Assembly: GCF_016648855.1 (NCBI RefSeq)
Contig: NZ_JACLQU010000009.1
Location: 25,704-89,703, forward strand
Length of the DNA stretch: 64,000 nucleotides
Direction: 5' to 3'
DNA from: Streptococcus parasanguinis
GTDB lineage: Bacteria; Bacillota; Bacilli; Lactobacillales; Streptococcaceae
Made by a program: the position numbers and the translations under genes. The notes under the pieces were generated by a model that worked only from the letters and a program-made list of their open reading frames with translations, ran no database searches and was not told the DNA's origin. Each line of letters starts with the position of its first letter. Positions within the stretch are counted from its first letter, which is position 1. Positions 47,766-57,551 of the stretch are shown one piece after another.

Positions 47766-48569
47766 ATGTCTATTATTTCTATGGTATTAGTGGTCGTTGT
47801 TGCCTTCTTAGCAGGTCTTGAAGGTATCCTTGACCAATTCCAATTCCACCAACCACTTGTTGCTTGTACCTTAATCGGTTTGGTAACAGGTAACCTGACT
47901 GCTGGCATTATGCTTGGTGGTTCACTTCAATTTATTGCACTTGGCTGGGCAAACATTGGTGCCGCAGTTGCACCCGATGCTGCTCTTGCATCTGTCGCTG
48001 CTGCCATCATCATGGTACTTGGGGGAGACTTCAGTGCAAAAGGAATCGCTGTCGCTCAAAGTGTCGCTATTCCACTTGCAGTTGCTGGTCTTTTCTTGAC
48101 CATGATCGTCCGTACCCTTTCCGTTGGTTTGGTCCACACTGCCGATGCTGCTGCTAAAAAAGGTGATATCAAAGGTGTAGAACGTGCTCACTTTGTGGCC
48201 CTTCTTCTTCAAGGTCTTCGTATCGCTATTCCTGCAGCCCTCTTGTTGATGATTCCTGCCGAAACTGTCAAAACTGCTCTTGAAGCAATGCCAAAATGGC
48301 TCTCTGATGGAATGCAAATCGGTGGTGGTATGGTTGTAGCCGTTGGTTATGCCATGGTTATCAACATGATGGCGAGCCGTGAAGTATGGCCATTCTTTGC
48401 CATCGGTTTTGCTCTTGCAGCTGTTAGCCAATTGACCTTGATCGCTCTTGGAGCAATCGGTGTTGCTCTTGCCTTAATCTACCTTTCACTCTCTAAGAAA
48501 GGTGGCAATGGAGGTGGTGGAGCCGCTACTTCTAACGATCCAATCGGCGACATTCTCGAAGACTATTAA
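47766..48569 (+). CDS. manM: Mannose PTS enzyme IIC
   Basis: A 267-residue membrane subunit that forms the sugar channel with IID. It is hydrophobic throughout and has the family segment GLVTGNLTAGIMLGGSLQFIALGWANIGAA. The C-terminus is a Gly-rich, polar tail (KKGGNGGGGAATSND). Gaps to manL and manN are 27 and 18 bases, so the three genes form one operon. Confidence 0.95.
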   Translation: MSIISMVLVVVVAFLAGLEGILDQFQFHQPLVACTLIGLVTGNLTAGIMLGGSLQFIALGWANIGAAVAPDAALASVAAAIIMVLGGDFSAKGIAVAQSVAIPLAVAGLFLTMIVRTLSVGLVHTADAAAKKGDIKGVERAHFVALLLQGLRIAIPAALLLMIPAETVKTALEAMPKWLSDGMQIGGGMVVAVGYAMVINMMASREVWPFFAIGFALAAVSQLTLIALGAIGVALALIYLSLSKKGGNGGGGAATSNDPIGDILEDY

Positions 48570-48587
48570 GAAAGGTGTGACACTATC

Positions 48588-49499
48588 ATGACTGAAAAAT
48601 TACAATTATCTAAATCAGATCGTCAAAAAGTTTGGTGGCGTTCAACCTTCTTGCAAGGTTCTTGGAACTATGAACGGATGCAAAACTTGGGTTGGGCATA
48701 CTCATTGATCCCAGCTATCAAAAAACTCTACACAAAGAAAGAAGACCAAGCGGCTGCTCTTGAACGTCACATGGAATTCTTTAACACTCACCCATACGTT
48801 GCTGCTCCTATCATCGGGGTAACACTTGCTCTTGAAGAAGAAAGAGCAAACGGTGCTGCGATTGACGATGCTGCCATCCAAGGGGTTAAAATTGGTATGA
48901 TGGGTCCTTTGGCGGGTATCGGAGATCCAGTCTTCTGGTTTACAGTACGTCCTATCCTTGGTGCCCTTGGTGCATCACTTGCTGCGTCTGGTAACATCCT
49001 TGGCCCACTCATCTTCTTTATCGCATGGAATGCGATTCGTATGTCCTTCTTGTGGTACACGCAAGAACTTGGCTACAAAGCAGGTTCTGAAATTACCAAA
49101 GATATGTCTGGTGGGATCTTGCAAGACATCACCAAAGGAGCTTCTATCCTCGGGATGTTCATCCTCGCTGTCTTGGTAGAACGTTGGGTATCTATTAAAT
49201 TCGTCTTCAATGTTTCTTCTGTCAAATTAGACGACAAAGCTTATATCCATTGGGATAAACTTCCTGAAGGTTTCAAAGGAATTCAAGAAGCCTTCGCTCA
49301 AGTTGGTTCAGGCCTATCTCAAACACCTGAAAAAGTTACAACTTTCCAACAAAACTTGGATTCATTGATTCCTGGTTTGATGGGATTGCTTCTTACTTTT
49401 GCTTGTATGTGGTTGTTGAAGAAAAAAGTATCTCCAATCACTATCATCATCGCTCTCTTTGTAATCGGTGTATTAGCACACGTTGCTGGCTTGATGTAA
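48588..49499 (+). CDS. manN: Mannose PTS enzyme IID
   Basis: A 303-residue membrane subunit of the mannose PTS. It has QGSWNYERMQNLGWAYSLIPAI near the start, the RHMEFFNTHPYVAAPIIGVTLALEE region and GPLAGIGDPVFWFTVRPI, all typical of IID. The C-terminal half has two to three hydrophobic spans. It is the last gene before a terminator. In related lactic acid bacteria, IIC/IID are receptors for class IIa bacteriocins. Confidence 0.95.
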   Translation: MTEKLQLSKSDRQKVWWRSTFLQGSWNYERMQNLGWAYSLIPAIKKLYTKKEDQAAALERHMEFFNTHPYVAAPIIGVTLALEEERANGAAIDDAAIQGVKIGMMGPLAGIGDPVFWFTVRPILGALGASLAASGNILGPLIFFIAWNAIRMSFLWYTQELGYKAGSEITKDMSGGILQDITKGASILGMFILAVLVERWVSIKFVFNVSSVKLDDKAYIHWDKLPEGFKGIQEAFAQVGSGLSQTPEKVTTFQQNLDSLIPGLMGLLLTFACMWLLKKKVSPITIIIALFVIGVLAHVAGLM

Positions 49500-49512
49500 G
49501 CAAAGATCAACT

Positions 49513-49538
49513 AAAAAGAAGGTTTCGGCCTTCTTTTT
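49513..49538 (+). terminator. Terminator between manN and manO
   Basis: AAAAAGAAGG and CCTTCTTTTT pair around a six-base loop, 14 bases after the manN stop. Confidence 0.85.
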
Positions 49539-49545
49539 ATTATGA

Positions 49546-49551
49546 TATAAT
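49546..49551 (+). promoter_or_regulatory. Extended -10 of manO
   Basis: TGA followed by TATAAT directly after the manN terminator, 29 bases before the ATG. No clear -35 is visible because the terminator occupies that region. Confidence 0.5.
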
Positions 49552-49579
49552 GGAGTGAACAGCAATACAGGAGGATCTC

Positions 49580-49948
49580 ATGGCTCAATCATTGAATAAA
49601 ACCGTTGAATTCCATACTACAGGGGTTTCTTACCTTGGAGTGGGGGGAAAGGTTGGAAAAATCCTAGTCGGGAATGCCGCTTTTGAATTTTATGCGGATG
49701 CAAATGTTGAAGACTACATCCAAATTCCCTGGCAAGAAATCGAGCGAATCGGAGCCAATGTATCCGGACGTAAAATTAGCCGCCATTTTGAAATCTATAC
49801 CAGAGAATCAAAATTTCTCTTTGCTTCAAAAGACTCTGGAAAAATTTTAAAGATTGCTCGGGAACATCTAGGAAATGAGAAAATTGTCAAACTTCCTACG
49901 TTGATCCAAATCATCACGGCTAAAATTAAAAATCTATTTGCAAAATAG
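49580..49948 (+). CDS. manO: DUF956 family protein (ManO)
   Basis: A 122-residue cytoplasmic protein that accompanies mannose PTS operons in many Firmicutes and is thought to modulate them. The role is not biochemically settled. It contains TTGVSYLGVGGKVGKILVGNAAFEF and PWQEIERIGANVSGRKISRHFEI, the conserved core. AGGAGG precedes the ATG. It is separated from manN by a terminator and has its own -10. Confidence 0.85.
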   Translation: MAQSLNKTVEFHTTGVSYLGVGGKVGKILVGNAAFEFYADANVEDYIQIPWQEIERIGANVSGRKISRHFEIYTRESKFLFASKDSGKILKIAREHLGNEKIVKLPTLIQIITAKIKNLFAK

Positions 49949-49966
49949 GATCTTTTCTTGTATAAT
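49938..49966 (+). promoter_or_regulatory. serS promoter
   Basis: TTGCAA and TATAAT are 17 bases apart. The -35 lies inside the last codons of manO, whose stop is at 49946-49948. Confidence 0.75.
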
Positions 49967-49972
49967 AGACGC

Positions 49973-50150
49973 AAACGGATAAGTAAGTTAAGAGGTTCTT
50001 TCAGAAAGTCTGCGGTTGCTGCGAGCAGATAGAAATCTTAATTGAAATTCTACCGTTTCTTTAAAATACAATATCGAATCAAGTGCACACCTGTGAAGTT
50101 GGATGGAACCGTGGCTCTGCCACTCCAACACTCTAACAGGTGTGTTTTTT
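49973..50150 (+). promoter_or_regulatory. Serine T-box riboswitch leader of serS
   Basis: The T-box-like core GGATGGAACCGTGG is at 50101-50114. A terminator hairpin encloses it: CACACCTGT (50086-50094) pairs with ACAGGTGTG (50136-50144) and GTGGC with GCCAC, followed by TTTTTT. A stem I-like region lies at about 49980-50040, and a UCU near its 3' side is the likely serine specifier, though I am less sure of that. Confidence 0.78.
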
Positions 50151-50165
50151 GTTAAAGGAGAAGCT

Positions 50166-51443
50166 ATGTTAGATATTAAACGGATTCGTACAGACTTTGA
50201 TGCGGTTGCTAAAAAATTGGCAACACGTGGCGTAGATGCAGCTATTTTGAATGAAATGAAAGAAATCGATGCCAAACGTCGAGATATCTTAGTCAAAGTA
50301 GAAAATCTCAAAGCAGAGCGTAACACTGTATCTGCTGAAATCGCACAAGCTAAGCGCAACAAGGAAAATGCAGATGATAAGATTGCTGCCATGCAAACCC
50401 TCTCTGCAGAGGTCAAAGCATTGGATACAGAATTGGCTGAAATCGATGCCAAATTAACTGAATTCACTACTACCCTTCCAAACATCCCTGCTGATAGTGT
50501 CCCTGTTGGAGCAGATGAGGATGACAACGTTGAGGTTCGCCGTTGGGGAACACCGCGCGAATTTGGCTTTGAACCAAAAGCTCACTGGGATTTAGGAGAA
50601 GACCTTGATATCCTTGACTGGGAACGCGGGGCTAAAGTCACTGGTGCTCGTTTCCTCTTCTACAAAGGACTTGGAGCTCGCTTAGAACGCGCTATCTACA
50701 ACTTCATGTTGGACGAACATGGCAAGGAAGGCTACACTGAAGTCATCCCTCCTTACATGGTCAACCATGATTCTATGTTTGGTACTGGTCAGTATCCAAA
50801 ATTCAAGGAAGACACTTTTGAACTTAGCGATACCAATTATGTCCTCATTCCAACAGCTGAAGTTCCTTTGACGAACTACTACCGCGATGAAATTCTTGAT
50901 GGGAAAGACCTTCCAATCTACTTCACCGCTATGAGTCCATCTTTCCGTTCAGAAGCTGGTTCAGCTGGTCGTGATACTCGTGGCTTGATCCGTTTGCACC
51001 AATTCCATAAGGTTGAAATGGTGAAGTTTGCTAAACCAGAAGAATCATATGATGAATTGGAAAAAATGGTTGTCAATGCTGAAAATATCCTTCAAAAACT
51101 GAACCTTCCATACCGTGTAGTAGCTCTCTCAACGGGAGACATGGGCTTCTCAGCTGCCAAGACTTACGACTTAGAAGTATGGATTCCAGCGCAAAACACC
51201 TACCGTGAAATCTCAAGCTGTTCCAATACAGAAGATTTCCAAGCTCGCCGTGCGCAAATCCGCTACCGTGATGAAGCAGATGGCAAGGTAAAACTCCTTC
51301 ACACTTTGAACGGTTCTGGATTGGCAGTCGGACGTACCGTCGCTGCTATTCTTGAAAACTACCAAAACGAAGACGGTTCTGTGACCATTCCAGAAGTCCT
51401 TCGCCCATACATGGGTGGTGCAGAAGTCATCGCACCAAAATAA
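50166..51443 (+). CDS. serS: Seryl-tRNA synthetase
   Basis: Class II synthetase that charges tRNA-Ser. The N-terminal antiparallel coiled coil (about residues 28-100) grips the long variable arm, and the catalytic core has motif 2 ([25 protein letters not shown]) and motif 3 ([15 protein letters not shown]). The ATG at 50166 has AAAGGAG upstream and gives 425 residues. The frame continues upstream into the terminator and is not translated there. Confidence 0.97.
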   Translation: MLDIKRIRTDFDAVAKKLATRGVDAAILNEMKEIDAKRRDILVKVENLKAERNTVSAEIAQAKRNKENADDKIAAMQTLSAEVKALDTELAEIDAKLTEFTTTLPNIPADSVPVGADEDDNVEVRRWGTPREFGFEPKAHWDLGEDLDILDWERGAKVTGARFLFYKGLGARLERAIYNFMLDEHGKEGYTEVIPPYMVNHDSMFGTGQYPKFKEDTFELSDTNYVLIPTAEVPLTNYYRDEILDGKDLPIYFTAMSPSFRSEAGSAGRDTRGLIRLHQFHKVEMVKFAKPEESYDELEKMVVNAENILQKLNLPYRVVALSTGDMGFSAAKTYDLEVWIPAQNTYREISSCSNTEDFQARRAQIRYRDEADGKVKLLHTLNGSGLAVGRTVAAILENYQNEDGSVTIPEVLRPYMGGAEVIAPK

Positions 51444-51450
51444 AGTTTAA

Positions 51451-51487
51451 AAAAACTGAGTCTTGCAATTTGCAAGCTCAGTTTTTT
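51451..51487. terminator. Bidirectional terminator between serS and accA
   Basis: AAAAACTGAG and CTCAGTTTTT pair, with an inner CTTGC/GCAAG stem. It serves the convergent serS and fatty-acid operon; the accA stop overlaps its right edge. Confidence 0.85.
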
Positions 51488-52256
51488 AATATTTACGAAA
51501 ACGTTGGTAGCGTTGCTCCAGAAGCTCTTCGAGAGGTAAGGCTTGTAAAACCTTTAACTCTTCCTGTAATTCCTTCTTCACTTGAGCCAGTAGTTCTCCA
51601 TTTGAAAATCCATGCTCGGGAATCACCTTATCGACAATTTCCATATTTAACAATTCGTGAGAAGTAATCTTCATCAACTCTGCTGCTTCCATGGCACGAC
51701 TTCCATCTTTCCAAAGAATAGAGGCGAAACCTTCTGGACTCAAGACTGCATAGATGGAGTTCTCCAGCATCCAAACCTTGTCTGCTACAGCAAGAGCCAA
51801 GGCACCTCCAGAACCACCTTCTCCGATGATAATCGCGATAATTGGAACTTTTAGATCACTCATTTCCATGAGGTTGCGGGCAATGGCTTCCCCTTGTCCT
51901 CGTTCTTCAGCACCAACACCAGGATAAGCACCCGCTGTATTGATAAAGGTCACAACTGGACGGCCAAATTTCTCTGCTTGCTTCATGAGGCGCAAAGCTT
52001 TTCGATAGCCTTCTGGATGTGGTTGCCCAAAATTACGTTTTAGATTATCCTGAAGATTTTTTCCTTTTTGGATCCCAACGACTGTAACCGTTTGATCGCC
52101 TAAGCGTCCAATCCCACCAATCACCGCACCATCATCACGGAAGTTTCGATCTCCATGTAATTCGATAAAATCATCAAAGATTCCTTGAGCAAAATCAAGC
52201 GCAGTCAATCTTCCTTGGTCACGTGCCTCTTTAATAATCTGTGTTATTTTACTCAT
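51486..52256 (-). CDS. accA: Acetyl-CoA carboxylase carboxyltransferase alpha subunit
   Basis: With AccD, transfers carboxyl from carboxybiotin to acetyl-CoA, giving malonyl-CoA. The crotonase-fold core shows [24 protein letters not shown] and the oxyanion-hole [11 protein letters not shown]. The ATG at 52256 lies inside the end of accD (eight-base overlap), with GGAGG from accD codons as ribosome site. This gives 256 residues, shorter than the enterobacterial protein, as usual in streptococci. It is the last gene of the fab cluster. Confidence 0.95.
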   Translation of the reverse strand: MSKITQIIKEARDQGRLTALDFAQGIFDDFIELHGDRNFRDDGAVIGGIGRLGDQTVTVVGIQKGKNLQDNLKRNFGQPHPEGYRKALRLMKQAEKFGRPVVTFINTAGAYPGVGAEERGQGEAIARNLMEMSDLKVPIIAIIIGEGGSGGALALAVADKVWMLENSIYAVLSPEGFASILWKDGSRAMEAAELMKITSHELLNMEIVDKVIPEHGFSNGELLAQVKKELQEELKVLQALPLEELLEQRYQRFRKY

Positions 52257-53115
52257 GTTTACCTCCATGAAGGGCCAATAATTGTCCAACTGTTGCTCGG
52301 ATTTGGCTTCTCTCCACGATCAAGTCAACAAATCCATGTTCTTGTAGAAATTCTGCTTTTTGGAAATCATCTGGCAATTTTTCACGCACAGTTGATTCAA
52401 TCACGCGCCGACCGGCAAACCCAACCAAGGCTTGACTCTCTGCCATGATAATATCACCTTCCATAGCAAATGAAGCCGTCACCCCACCGGTTGTTGGATC
52501 TGTCAATACCGTCAAATAAAATAATTTTTCTTTAGAATGACGTTGAACAGCCGCAGAAATTTTTGCCATTTGCATCAAACTCACGATACCTTCTTGCATC
52601 CGAGCGCCACCGGAAGCAGTAAAGAGAACAACTGGCAATTTTTCTTTTGTCGCAAATTCAAATAAACGAGTAATTTTTTCACCTACTACAGAACCCATTG
52701 AAGCCATGATAAAGTTGGAATCCATGATCCCAAGAGCAACTTTTTGGCCTTTAATCAAGGCAGTTCCAGTTAGCACAGCTTCATCCAGCCCTGTCATTTC
52801 CCGCACTGCTGCCAGTTTCTTCTTATAATTAGGAAAATTCAAAGGGTCTGTCGTTTCGATTCCTGTAAACATTTCTTCAAAGCTAGCTGGATCCACTGTC
52901 AGCGCCAAGCGTTCTTTAGCAGAAATACGGAAGGTATAGCCACAATTCGGGCATACCCGTTCACTACCTAAATCTTTTTGGTAAATGGTATGTTTACAAC
53001 CTGGGCATTGTGAAAATAGTTCATCAGGTACTTCAGGTTTTGGCTGAGGTTCCTTCCAGGCTGACCTATTCGGATTGATCCGAATATATTTATCTTTTTT
53101 AGAAAATAATGCCAT
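52249..53115 (-). CDS. accD: Acetyl-CoA carboxylase carboxyltransferase beta subunit
   Basis: A 288-residue partner of AccA. An N-terminal C4 zinc ribbon is visible ([10 protein letters not shown] and CPNCGYTF, about residues 37-60), followed by the crotonase-like domain with [10 protein letters not shown] and [15 protein letters not shown]. Translation of accA is coupled through the overlap. It is separated from accC by 103 bases carrying two hairpins. Confidence 0.96.
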   Translation of the reverse strand: MALFSKKDKYIRINPNRSAWKEPQPKPEVPDELFSQCPGCKHTIYQKDLGSERVCPNCGYTFRISAKERLALTVDPASFEEMFTGIETTDPLNFPNYKKKLAAVREMTGLDEAVLTGTALIKGQKVALGIMDSNFIMASMGSVVGEKITRLFEFATKEKLPVVLFTASGGARMQEGIVSLMQMAKISAAVQRHSKEKLFYLTVLTDPTTGGVTASFAMEGDIIMAESQALVGFAGRRVIESTVREKLPDDFQKAEFLQEHGFVDLIVERSQIRATVGQLLALHGGKHE

Positions 53116-53133
53116 TACTTACTCCTTATAATA

Positions 53134-53216
53134 TGCTACTGCATCTGTAGCATTACTATAAAAGCCTGCAACTGTGAGGATGATGTTCATACTTCCCTCA
53201 CAAGTCCAGGCTTTTT
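53134..53216 (-). other. Two hairpins between accC and accD
   Basis: One stem is AAAAGCCTG/CAGGCTTTT plus TGTGAGG/CCTCACA (53159-53215) and reads like a terminator with a modest TTTTAT tail. The second is TGCTAC/GTAGCA (53134-53152), just before the accD ribosome site. They could reduce read-through or set separate accDA levels. Confidence 0.6.
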
Positions 53217-53218
53217 CA

Positions 53219-54583
53219 TCATTCCTTATTATAATTTGGAAGGAATTGTTCCATCAAAAATGCAGTATCATAATCACCAGCGATCACATGTGAATCTGAA
53301 ATCAAATCCAACTGGAAACTGCTATTGGTTGTGACACCATCGATTTCCAACTCATAAAGAGCTCTCTGCATTTTCATCAGTGCATCAAAGCGATTTTCAC
53401 CATGGACAATGATCTTAGCAATCATACTATCATAGTATGGCGGAATCGTATAACCAGGATACACAGCAGAATCCACACGTAATCCTACCCCACCACTTGG
53501 AAGATAGAGATTAGTAATCTTACCTGGGCTTGGTGCAAAGTTAAAGGAAGGATTTTCCGCATTGATCCGGCATTCAATCGCATGGCCTTTAAAGACAATA
53601 TCCTCTTGAGTAACGGATAATTCTTGTCCAGCTGCAATTTTAATCTGTTCCTTAACGATATCAACTCCTGTTACAAATTCTGTAACAGGATGCTCTACTT
53701 GCACACGGGTATTCATTTCCATAAAGTAGAACTCACCCTTGCCTTCATCATACAAGAATTCAATCGTTCCAGCATTCTCATATCCAACTGATTCAGCTGC
53801 CCGAACAGCAGCAGAACCAATGCGATTGCGAAGCGTTTTTCCGATGGCAATCGAAGGGGATTCCTCTAGAACCTTTTGGTTATTTCGTTGAAGAGAACAA
53901 TCGCGTTCACCTAAGTGAACGACATGTCCATGCTGATCCGCTAAAATTTGTACTTCAATGTGGCGTGCAGGATAAATCACCCGCTCCATATACATGGCAC
54001 CATTTCCAAAAGCAGCTTGGGCTTCTGAGGAAGCTGATTCAAAAGCAGCAACCAGATCCTCTGGTTTTTCAACCTTCCGAATTCCTTTACCACCGCCTCC
54101 CGCAGATGCTTTCAACATCACAGGATAACCGATGCGTTCGGCAATCTCGAGGGCTTCTTCAGCAGTAAACACTTCACCATCTGATCCAGGAATAACAGGT
54201 ACTCCTGCTTTGATCATCTGTTTACGAGCATTAATCTTATCCCCCATCATATCCATGACTTTAGCAGATGGGCCGATAAATTTAATACCTACTTCCTCAC
54301 ACATGGTTGCAAATTTTGAGTTTTCACTTAAAAATCCAAAACCAGGATGGATGGCTTCTGCACCTGTTAAAACAGCAGCAGACAAGACAGCACTCATATT
54401 TAAATAAGATTCTGTTGATTTAGCAGGTCCAATACAGACTGCTTCATCCGCTAGTAAGGTATGCAAGGCTTCTTTATCAGCAGTAGAATACACCGCAACC
54501 GTCTCGATGCCAAGTTCACGAGCTGCACGAATAATGCGAACTGCAATCTCACCACGATTGGCGATTAAGATCTTACGAAACAT
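53219..54583 (-). CDS. accC: Acetyl-CoA carboxylase, biotin carboxylase subunit
   Basis: ATP-grasp enzyme that carboxylates biotin on AccB. It starts MFRKILIANRGEIAVRIIRAARELG, with the glycine-rich ATP loop KASAGGGGKGIR, HIEVQILAD, EMNTRVQVEHPVTE and the catalytic Glu/Arg region intact. The ATG at 54583 follows AAAGG by seven bases and gives about 454 residues. The frame extends 18 codons further upstream. Confidence 0.96.
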   Translation of the reverse strand: MFRKILIANRGEIAVRIIRAARELGIETVAVYSTADKEALHTLLADEAVCIGPAKSTESYLNMSAVLSAAVLTGAEAIHPGFGFLSENSKFATMCEEVGIKFIGPSAKVMDMMGDKINARKQMIKAGVPVIPGSDGEVFTAEEALEIAERIGYPVMLKASAGGGGKGIRKVEKPEDLVAAFESASSEAQAAFGNGAMYMERVIYPARHIEVQILADQHGHVVHLGERDCSLQRNNQKVLEESPSIAIGKTLRNRIGSAAVRAAESVGYENAGTIEFLYDEGKGEFYFMEMNTRVQVEHPVTEFVTGVDIVKEQIKIAAGQELSVTQEDIVFKGHAIECRINAENPSFNFAPSPGKITNLYLPSGGVGLRVDSAVYPGYTIPPYYDSMIAKIIVHGENRFDALMKMQRALYELEIDGVTTNSSFQLDLISDSHVIAGDYDTAFLMEQFLPNYNKE

Positions 54584-54596
54584 AGATAGGCCTTTC

Positions 54597-55022
54597 TTAA
54601 TTTCCAATTGCAAAAGTAAGTGTTCCTGAAGCTGCAAGCTTACCGTCTACCTCTGCTTTCGCTTCAACAACAGCAATGGTTCCACGACGTTTGACAAAAG
54701 TAGCTGTCATCACCAGTTGATCTCCTGGAACGACTTGTTTTTTAAACTTCACCTTGTCCATCCCTGCATAAAAGACTAATTTCCCTTTATTTTCAGGTTT
54801 TGACAACTCTAATACACCTGCTGTTTGTGCCAAAGCTTCCATGATGAGAACACCTGGCATAACAGGATATTGTGGAAAATGTCCATTAAAAAATGGTTCA
54901 TTAATTGTCACGTTTTTAATGGCAACAATCGTATCTTCGCTTGTTTCTATAACGCGATCCACCAAAAGCATTGGGTAACGATGCGGCAAAGCCTCACGAA
55001 TAGCATTAATATCAATTGTCAT
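54597..55022 (-). CDS. fabZ: 3-hydroxyacyl-ACP dehydratase FabZ
   Basis: A 141-residue hot-dog-fold dehydratase of the elongation cycle. The catalytic His is in [16 protein letters not shown], and the Glu is in the helix [10 protein letters not shown]. In streptococci, FabM rather than FabA supplies the cis double bond, so FabZ is the only dehydratase here. The start overlaps the accB stop by four bases. Confidence 0.95.
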   Translation of the reverse strand: MTIDINAIREALPHRYPMLLVDRVIETSEDTIVAIKNVTINEPFFNGHFPQYPVMPGVLIMEALAQTAGVLELSKPENKGKLVFYAGMDKVKFKKQVVPGDQLVMTATFVKRRGTIAVVEAKAEVDGKLAASGTLTFAIGN

Positions 55023-55507
55023 TTGATTCGAACCAATCCTTTTCCAAATTCAACCATTTCTTCATTCGTTACCAAAATTTCAGTGACTACCCCATCTTTT
55101 GGTGCTGGGACTTCATTCATCACTTTCATGGCTTCGATAATCAAGAGTGTTTGACCCTTAGTAACTTTGTCTCCTACAGATACAAAGGCTGGTTTATCCG
55201 GTGCTGGCGACAAGTAAGCCACCCCAACCAATGGACTTTCAACCACATCACCTTCTGCAGCCTGAGCTGGAGTAGCAACTGGTTCAGCCGCTACAGCTGG
55301 AGTTGCTGGTGCTTCAACAACAGGGGCTACTACAGGAGTTTGAGGAGTTGCTACCACTTCAACTGCAGGAGCAACCGGTGTAGATGCAACTGAACTCGTT
55401 TGGTTTTTACTCAAATTCAATTCTTCGCCATTATTTTTATATGAGAATTCACGCAAAGTTGACGCATCAAATTGAGCCAACAAATCTTTGATTTCAGAAA
55501 TATTCAT
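55019..55507 (-). CDS. accB: Biotin carboxyl carrier protein
   Basis: A 162-residue carrier that shuttles the biotin-bound carboxyl group. The N-terminal helical segment is followed by a long Ala/Pro/Val-rich linker (about residues 40-85). The biotinyl domain has the acceptor Lys in [10 protein letters not shown]. It starts three bases after the fabF stop, with GGGAGGG inside the fabF end as ribosome site. Confidence 0.96.
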   Translation of the reverse strand: MNISEIKDLLAQFDASTLREFSYKNNGEELNLSKNQTSSVASTPVAPAVEVVATPQTPVVAPVVEAPATPAVAAEPVATPAQAAEGDVVESPLVGVAYLSPAPDKPAFVSVGDKVTKGQTLLIIEAMKVMNEVPAPKDGVVTEILVTNEEMVEFGKGLVRIK

Positions 55508-55510
55508 GAA

Positions 55511-56743
55511 TTAACCCTCCCAACGTTTAAAGGCCAGAACAGCATTGTGTCCTCCAAAACCAAAGGTATTTGAGATAGCGTACTGAATATCCGCTTCTTG
55601 ACCTTCACCATAAACAACGTTTGCTTCGATATAGTCAGACAATTCTTTAGTACCAGCAGTTTTTGGTACAAAGCTGTGACGAATCGCTTCGATGGTAGCA
55701 ATCGCTTCAACCGCACCAGCAGCACCAAGCAAGTGTCCTGTAAATGATTTAGTAGATGATACAGGAACCTCTTTTCCAAGAACAGAAACAATAGCTCCGC
55801 TTTCACCTTTTTCATTAGCAGGTGTAGATGTACCATGCGCATTGACATAATCGACATCTTCAGGCTTAATACCAGCTTCATTGATCGCTAATTTAATCGC
55901 TTTGGCCGCACCTGAACCATCTGGTGTCGGTGTTGTCATATGGTAGGCATCACAGTTTGAACCGTAACCAACAATTTCAGCTAAAATATTAGCACCACGT
56001 TTTTGTGCATGTTCCAAGCTTTCGATGACAAGAACCCCTGCACCTTCCCCCATCACAAAACCATTGCGGTCTTTGTCAAATGGAATAGAGGAACGTTCTG
56101 GGTCTTCCGTTGTTGAAAGAGCTGTAAGGGCATTGAAACCACCGATACCAATCTTAGTAATCGAAGCTTCAGCACCACCTGCCAAAACAACATCATGCAT
56201 ACCAAATTTAATCTCACGGAAAGCTTCACCAATTGCATCATTAGCAGAAGCACAAGCTGTTGTCACGGATTTACATACCCCTTGAGCCCCAATCTTAAGT
56301 GCGATGTTTCCAGCACCCATGTTTGAAAGAGCTTTTGGAATAAACATTGGTTGGATTCTCTTCATCCCACGTTCATGCATCCGGATAATTTGGTCTTCCA
56401 ATTCTTGCAAACCACCGATACCAGATGATACAATCACACCTACACGATCGCGGTCTTCTTCTTCCATATTCAAGCCTGAATTTTCAATAGCTTCCATCGC
56501 AGCATAGATTGCATACAATGAGTAAGTATCCATACGATTTTGATCTTTTTTCACGAAATATTTATCGAATGGGAAATCTTGAATTTCACCAGCATTAAAG
56601 ACTGGAATTTCAGAAGCATCAAATTTTGTAATGGGCTTGATTCCAATTTTTCCTTCATGAAGGCTATTCCAGAACTCCTCTGGTGTATTTCCGATTGGTG
56701 AGGTTACACCGTAACCTGTAACAACAACACGATTTGTAGACAT
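55511..56743 (-). CDS. fabF: Beta-ketoacyl-ACP synthase II
   Basis: A 410-residue elongating condensing enzyme. The catalytic Cys is in VTTACASANDAIGEA, with the two His in VNAHGTSTPANEKGE and SFTGHLLGAAGAVEA. The C-terminus has NTFGFGGHNAVLAF. It is the only KAS II-type enzyme in the cluster and acts with FabH. Confidence 0.97.
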   Translation of the reverse strand: MSTNRVVVTGYGVTSPIGNTPEEFWNSLHEGKIGIKPITKFDASEIPVFNAGEIQDFPFDKYFVKKDQNRMDTYSLYAIYAAMEAIENSGLNMEEEDRDRVGVIVSSGIGGLQELEDQIIRMHERGMKRIQPMFIPKALSNMGAGNIALKIGAQGVCKSVTTACASANDAIGEAFREIKFGMHDVVLAGGAEASITKIGIGGFNALTALSTTEDPERSSIPFDKDRNGFVMGEGAGVLVIESLEHAQKRGANILAEIVGYGSNCDAYHMTTPTPDGSGAAKAIKLAINEAGIKPEDVDYVNAHGTSTPANEKGESGAIVSVLGKEVPVSSTKSFTGHLLGAAGAVEAIATIEAIRHSFVPKTAGTKELSDYIEANVVYGEGQEADIQYAISNTFGFGGHNAVLAFKRWEG

Positions 56744-56804
56744 ATATATTCTCCTTTTGTCGGATGGATATTTAAGTAAGTGATTTTCGATCAGTAAGCA
56801 TTCA

Positions 56805-57539
56805 TTATTGCATAGTCATGCCGCCATCAATGGCAATTGTTTGGCCAGTTAAATATTCTTGACCTGCCAAGAAAGCCGCAACTTCTGCCACTTCTTCAGC
56901 TTGACCAATTCGTTTCATTGGCACTTGAGCTAGCATGGCATCTTTCATTTTCTCTGGAATAGCGTCTGTCATATCTGATTCAATGAAACCAGGTGCAATG
57001 GCATTCACACGAACACCACGGGCCGCAACTTCACGCGCAACGGATTTGGTAAAACCAATCAATCCAGCTTTTGAAGCTGCATAGTTCGCTTGACCAATAT
57101 TCCCCATTAGACCAACAACAGAGGACATGTTGATAATGGCACCTTGACGAGCCTTAGACATAGGTTTTAAGACAGCTTGTGTCATATTAAAGGCACCGGT
57201 CAAGTTGATTTTCAAGACCCGTTCAAAATCTTCTTCAGTCATTTTCAACATCAACTTGTCGTTTGTGATCCCAGCGTTATTGACCAAAACATCAACACTT
57301 CCAAGCTTTTCAATTGCTTCAGCTACCATACGTTGCGCATCTTCGCCATTAGAAATATCCCCAGAAATACCAACAACAGTCACACCATAGTCAGCAAACT
57401 GCGCAAGCAAGTCCTCAGAAATTTCAGAACGTCCATTTAGGACAACATTAGCACCGAGACTCGCAAATTTATGAGCCACAGCCAATCCAATTCCGCGTGT
57501 TGAACCTGTCACAAAAACATTTTTATTTTTAAGTTCCAT
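56805..57539 (-). CDS. fabG: 3-ketoacyl-ACP reductase
   Basis: A 244-residue short-chain dehydrogenase using NADPH. It has the cofactor motif VTGSTRGIG (residues 11-19), NNAG, catalytic Ser in INMSSVVG and the YAASKAG Tyr/Lys pair. It ends in GMTMQ, standard for the family. It follows fabD by 12 bases. Confidence 0.97.
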   Translation of the reverse strand: MELKNKNVFVTGSTRGIGLAVAHKFASLGANVVLNGRSEISEDLLAQFADYGVTVVGISGDISNGEDAQRMVAEAIEKLGSVDVLVNNAGITNDKLMLKMTEEDFERVLKINLTGAFNMTQAVLKPMSKARQGAIINMSSVVGLMGNIGQANYAASKAGLIGFTKSVAREVAARGVRVNAIAPGFIESDMTDAIPEKMKDAMLAQVPMKRIGQAEEVAEVAAFLAGQEYLTGQTIAIDGGMTMQ

Positions 57540-57551
57540 ATTTACCTCATT

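Noticed and set aside
55504..55881. 125-codon minus-strand ORF overlapping fabF
   Set aside because: A different frame of fabF, with no own start signals.
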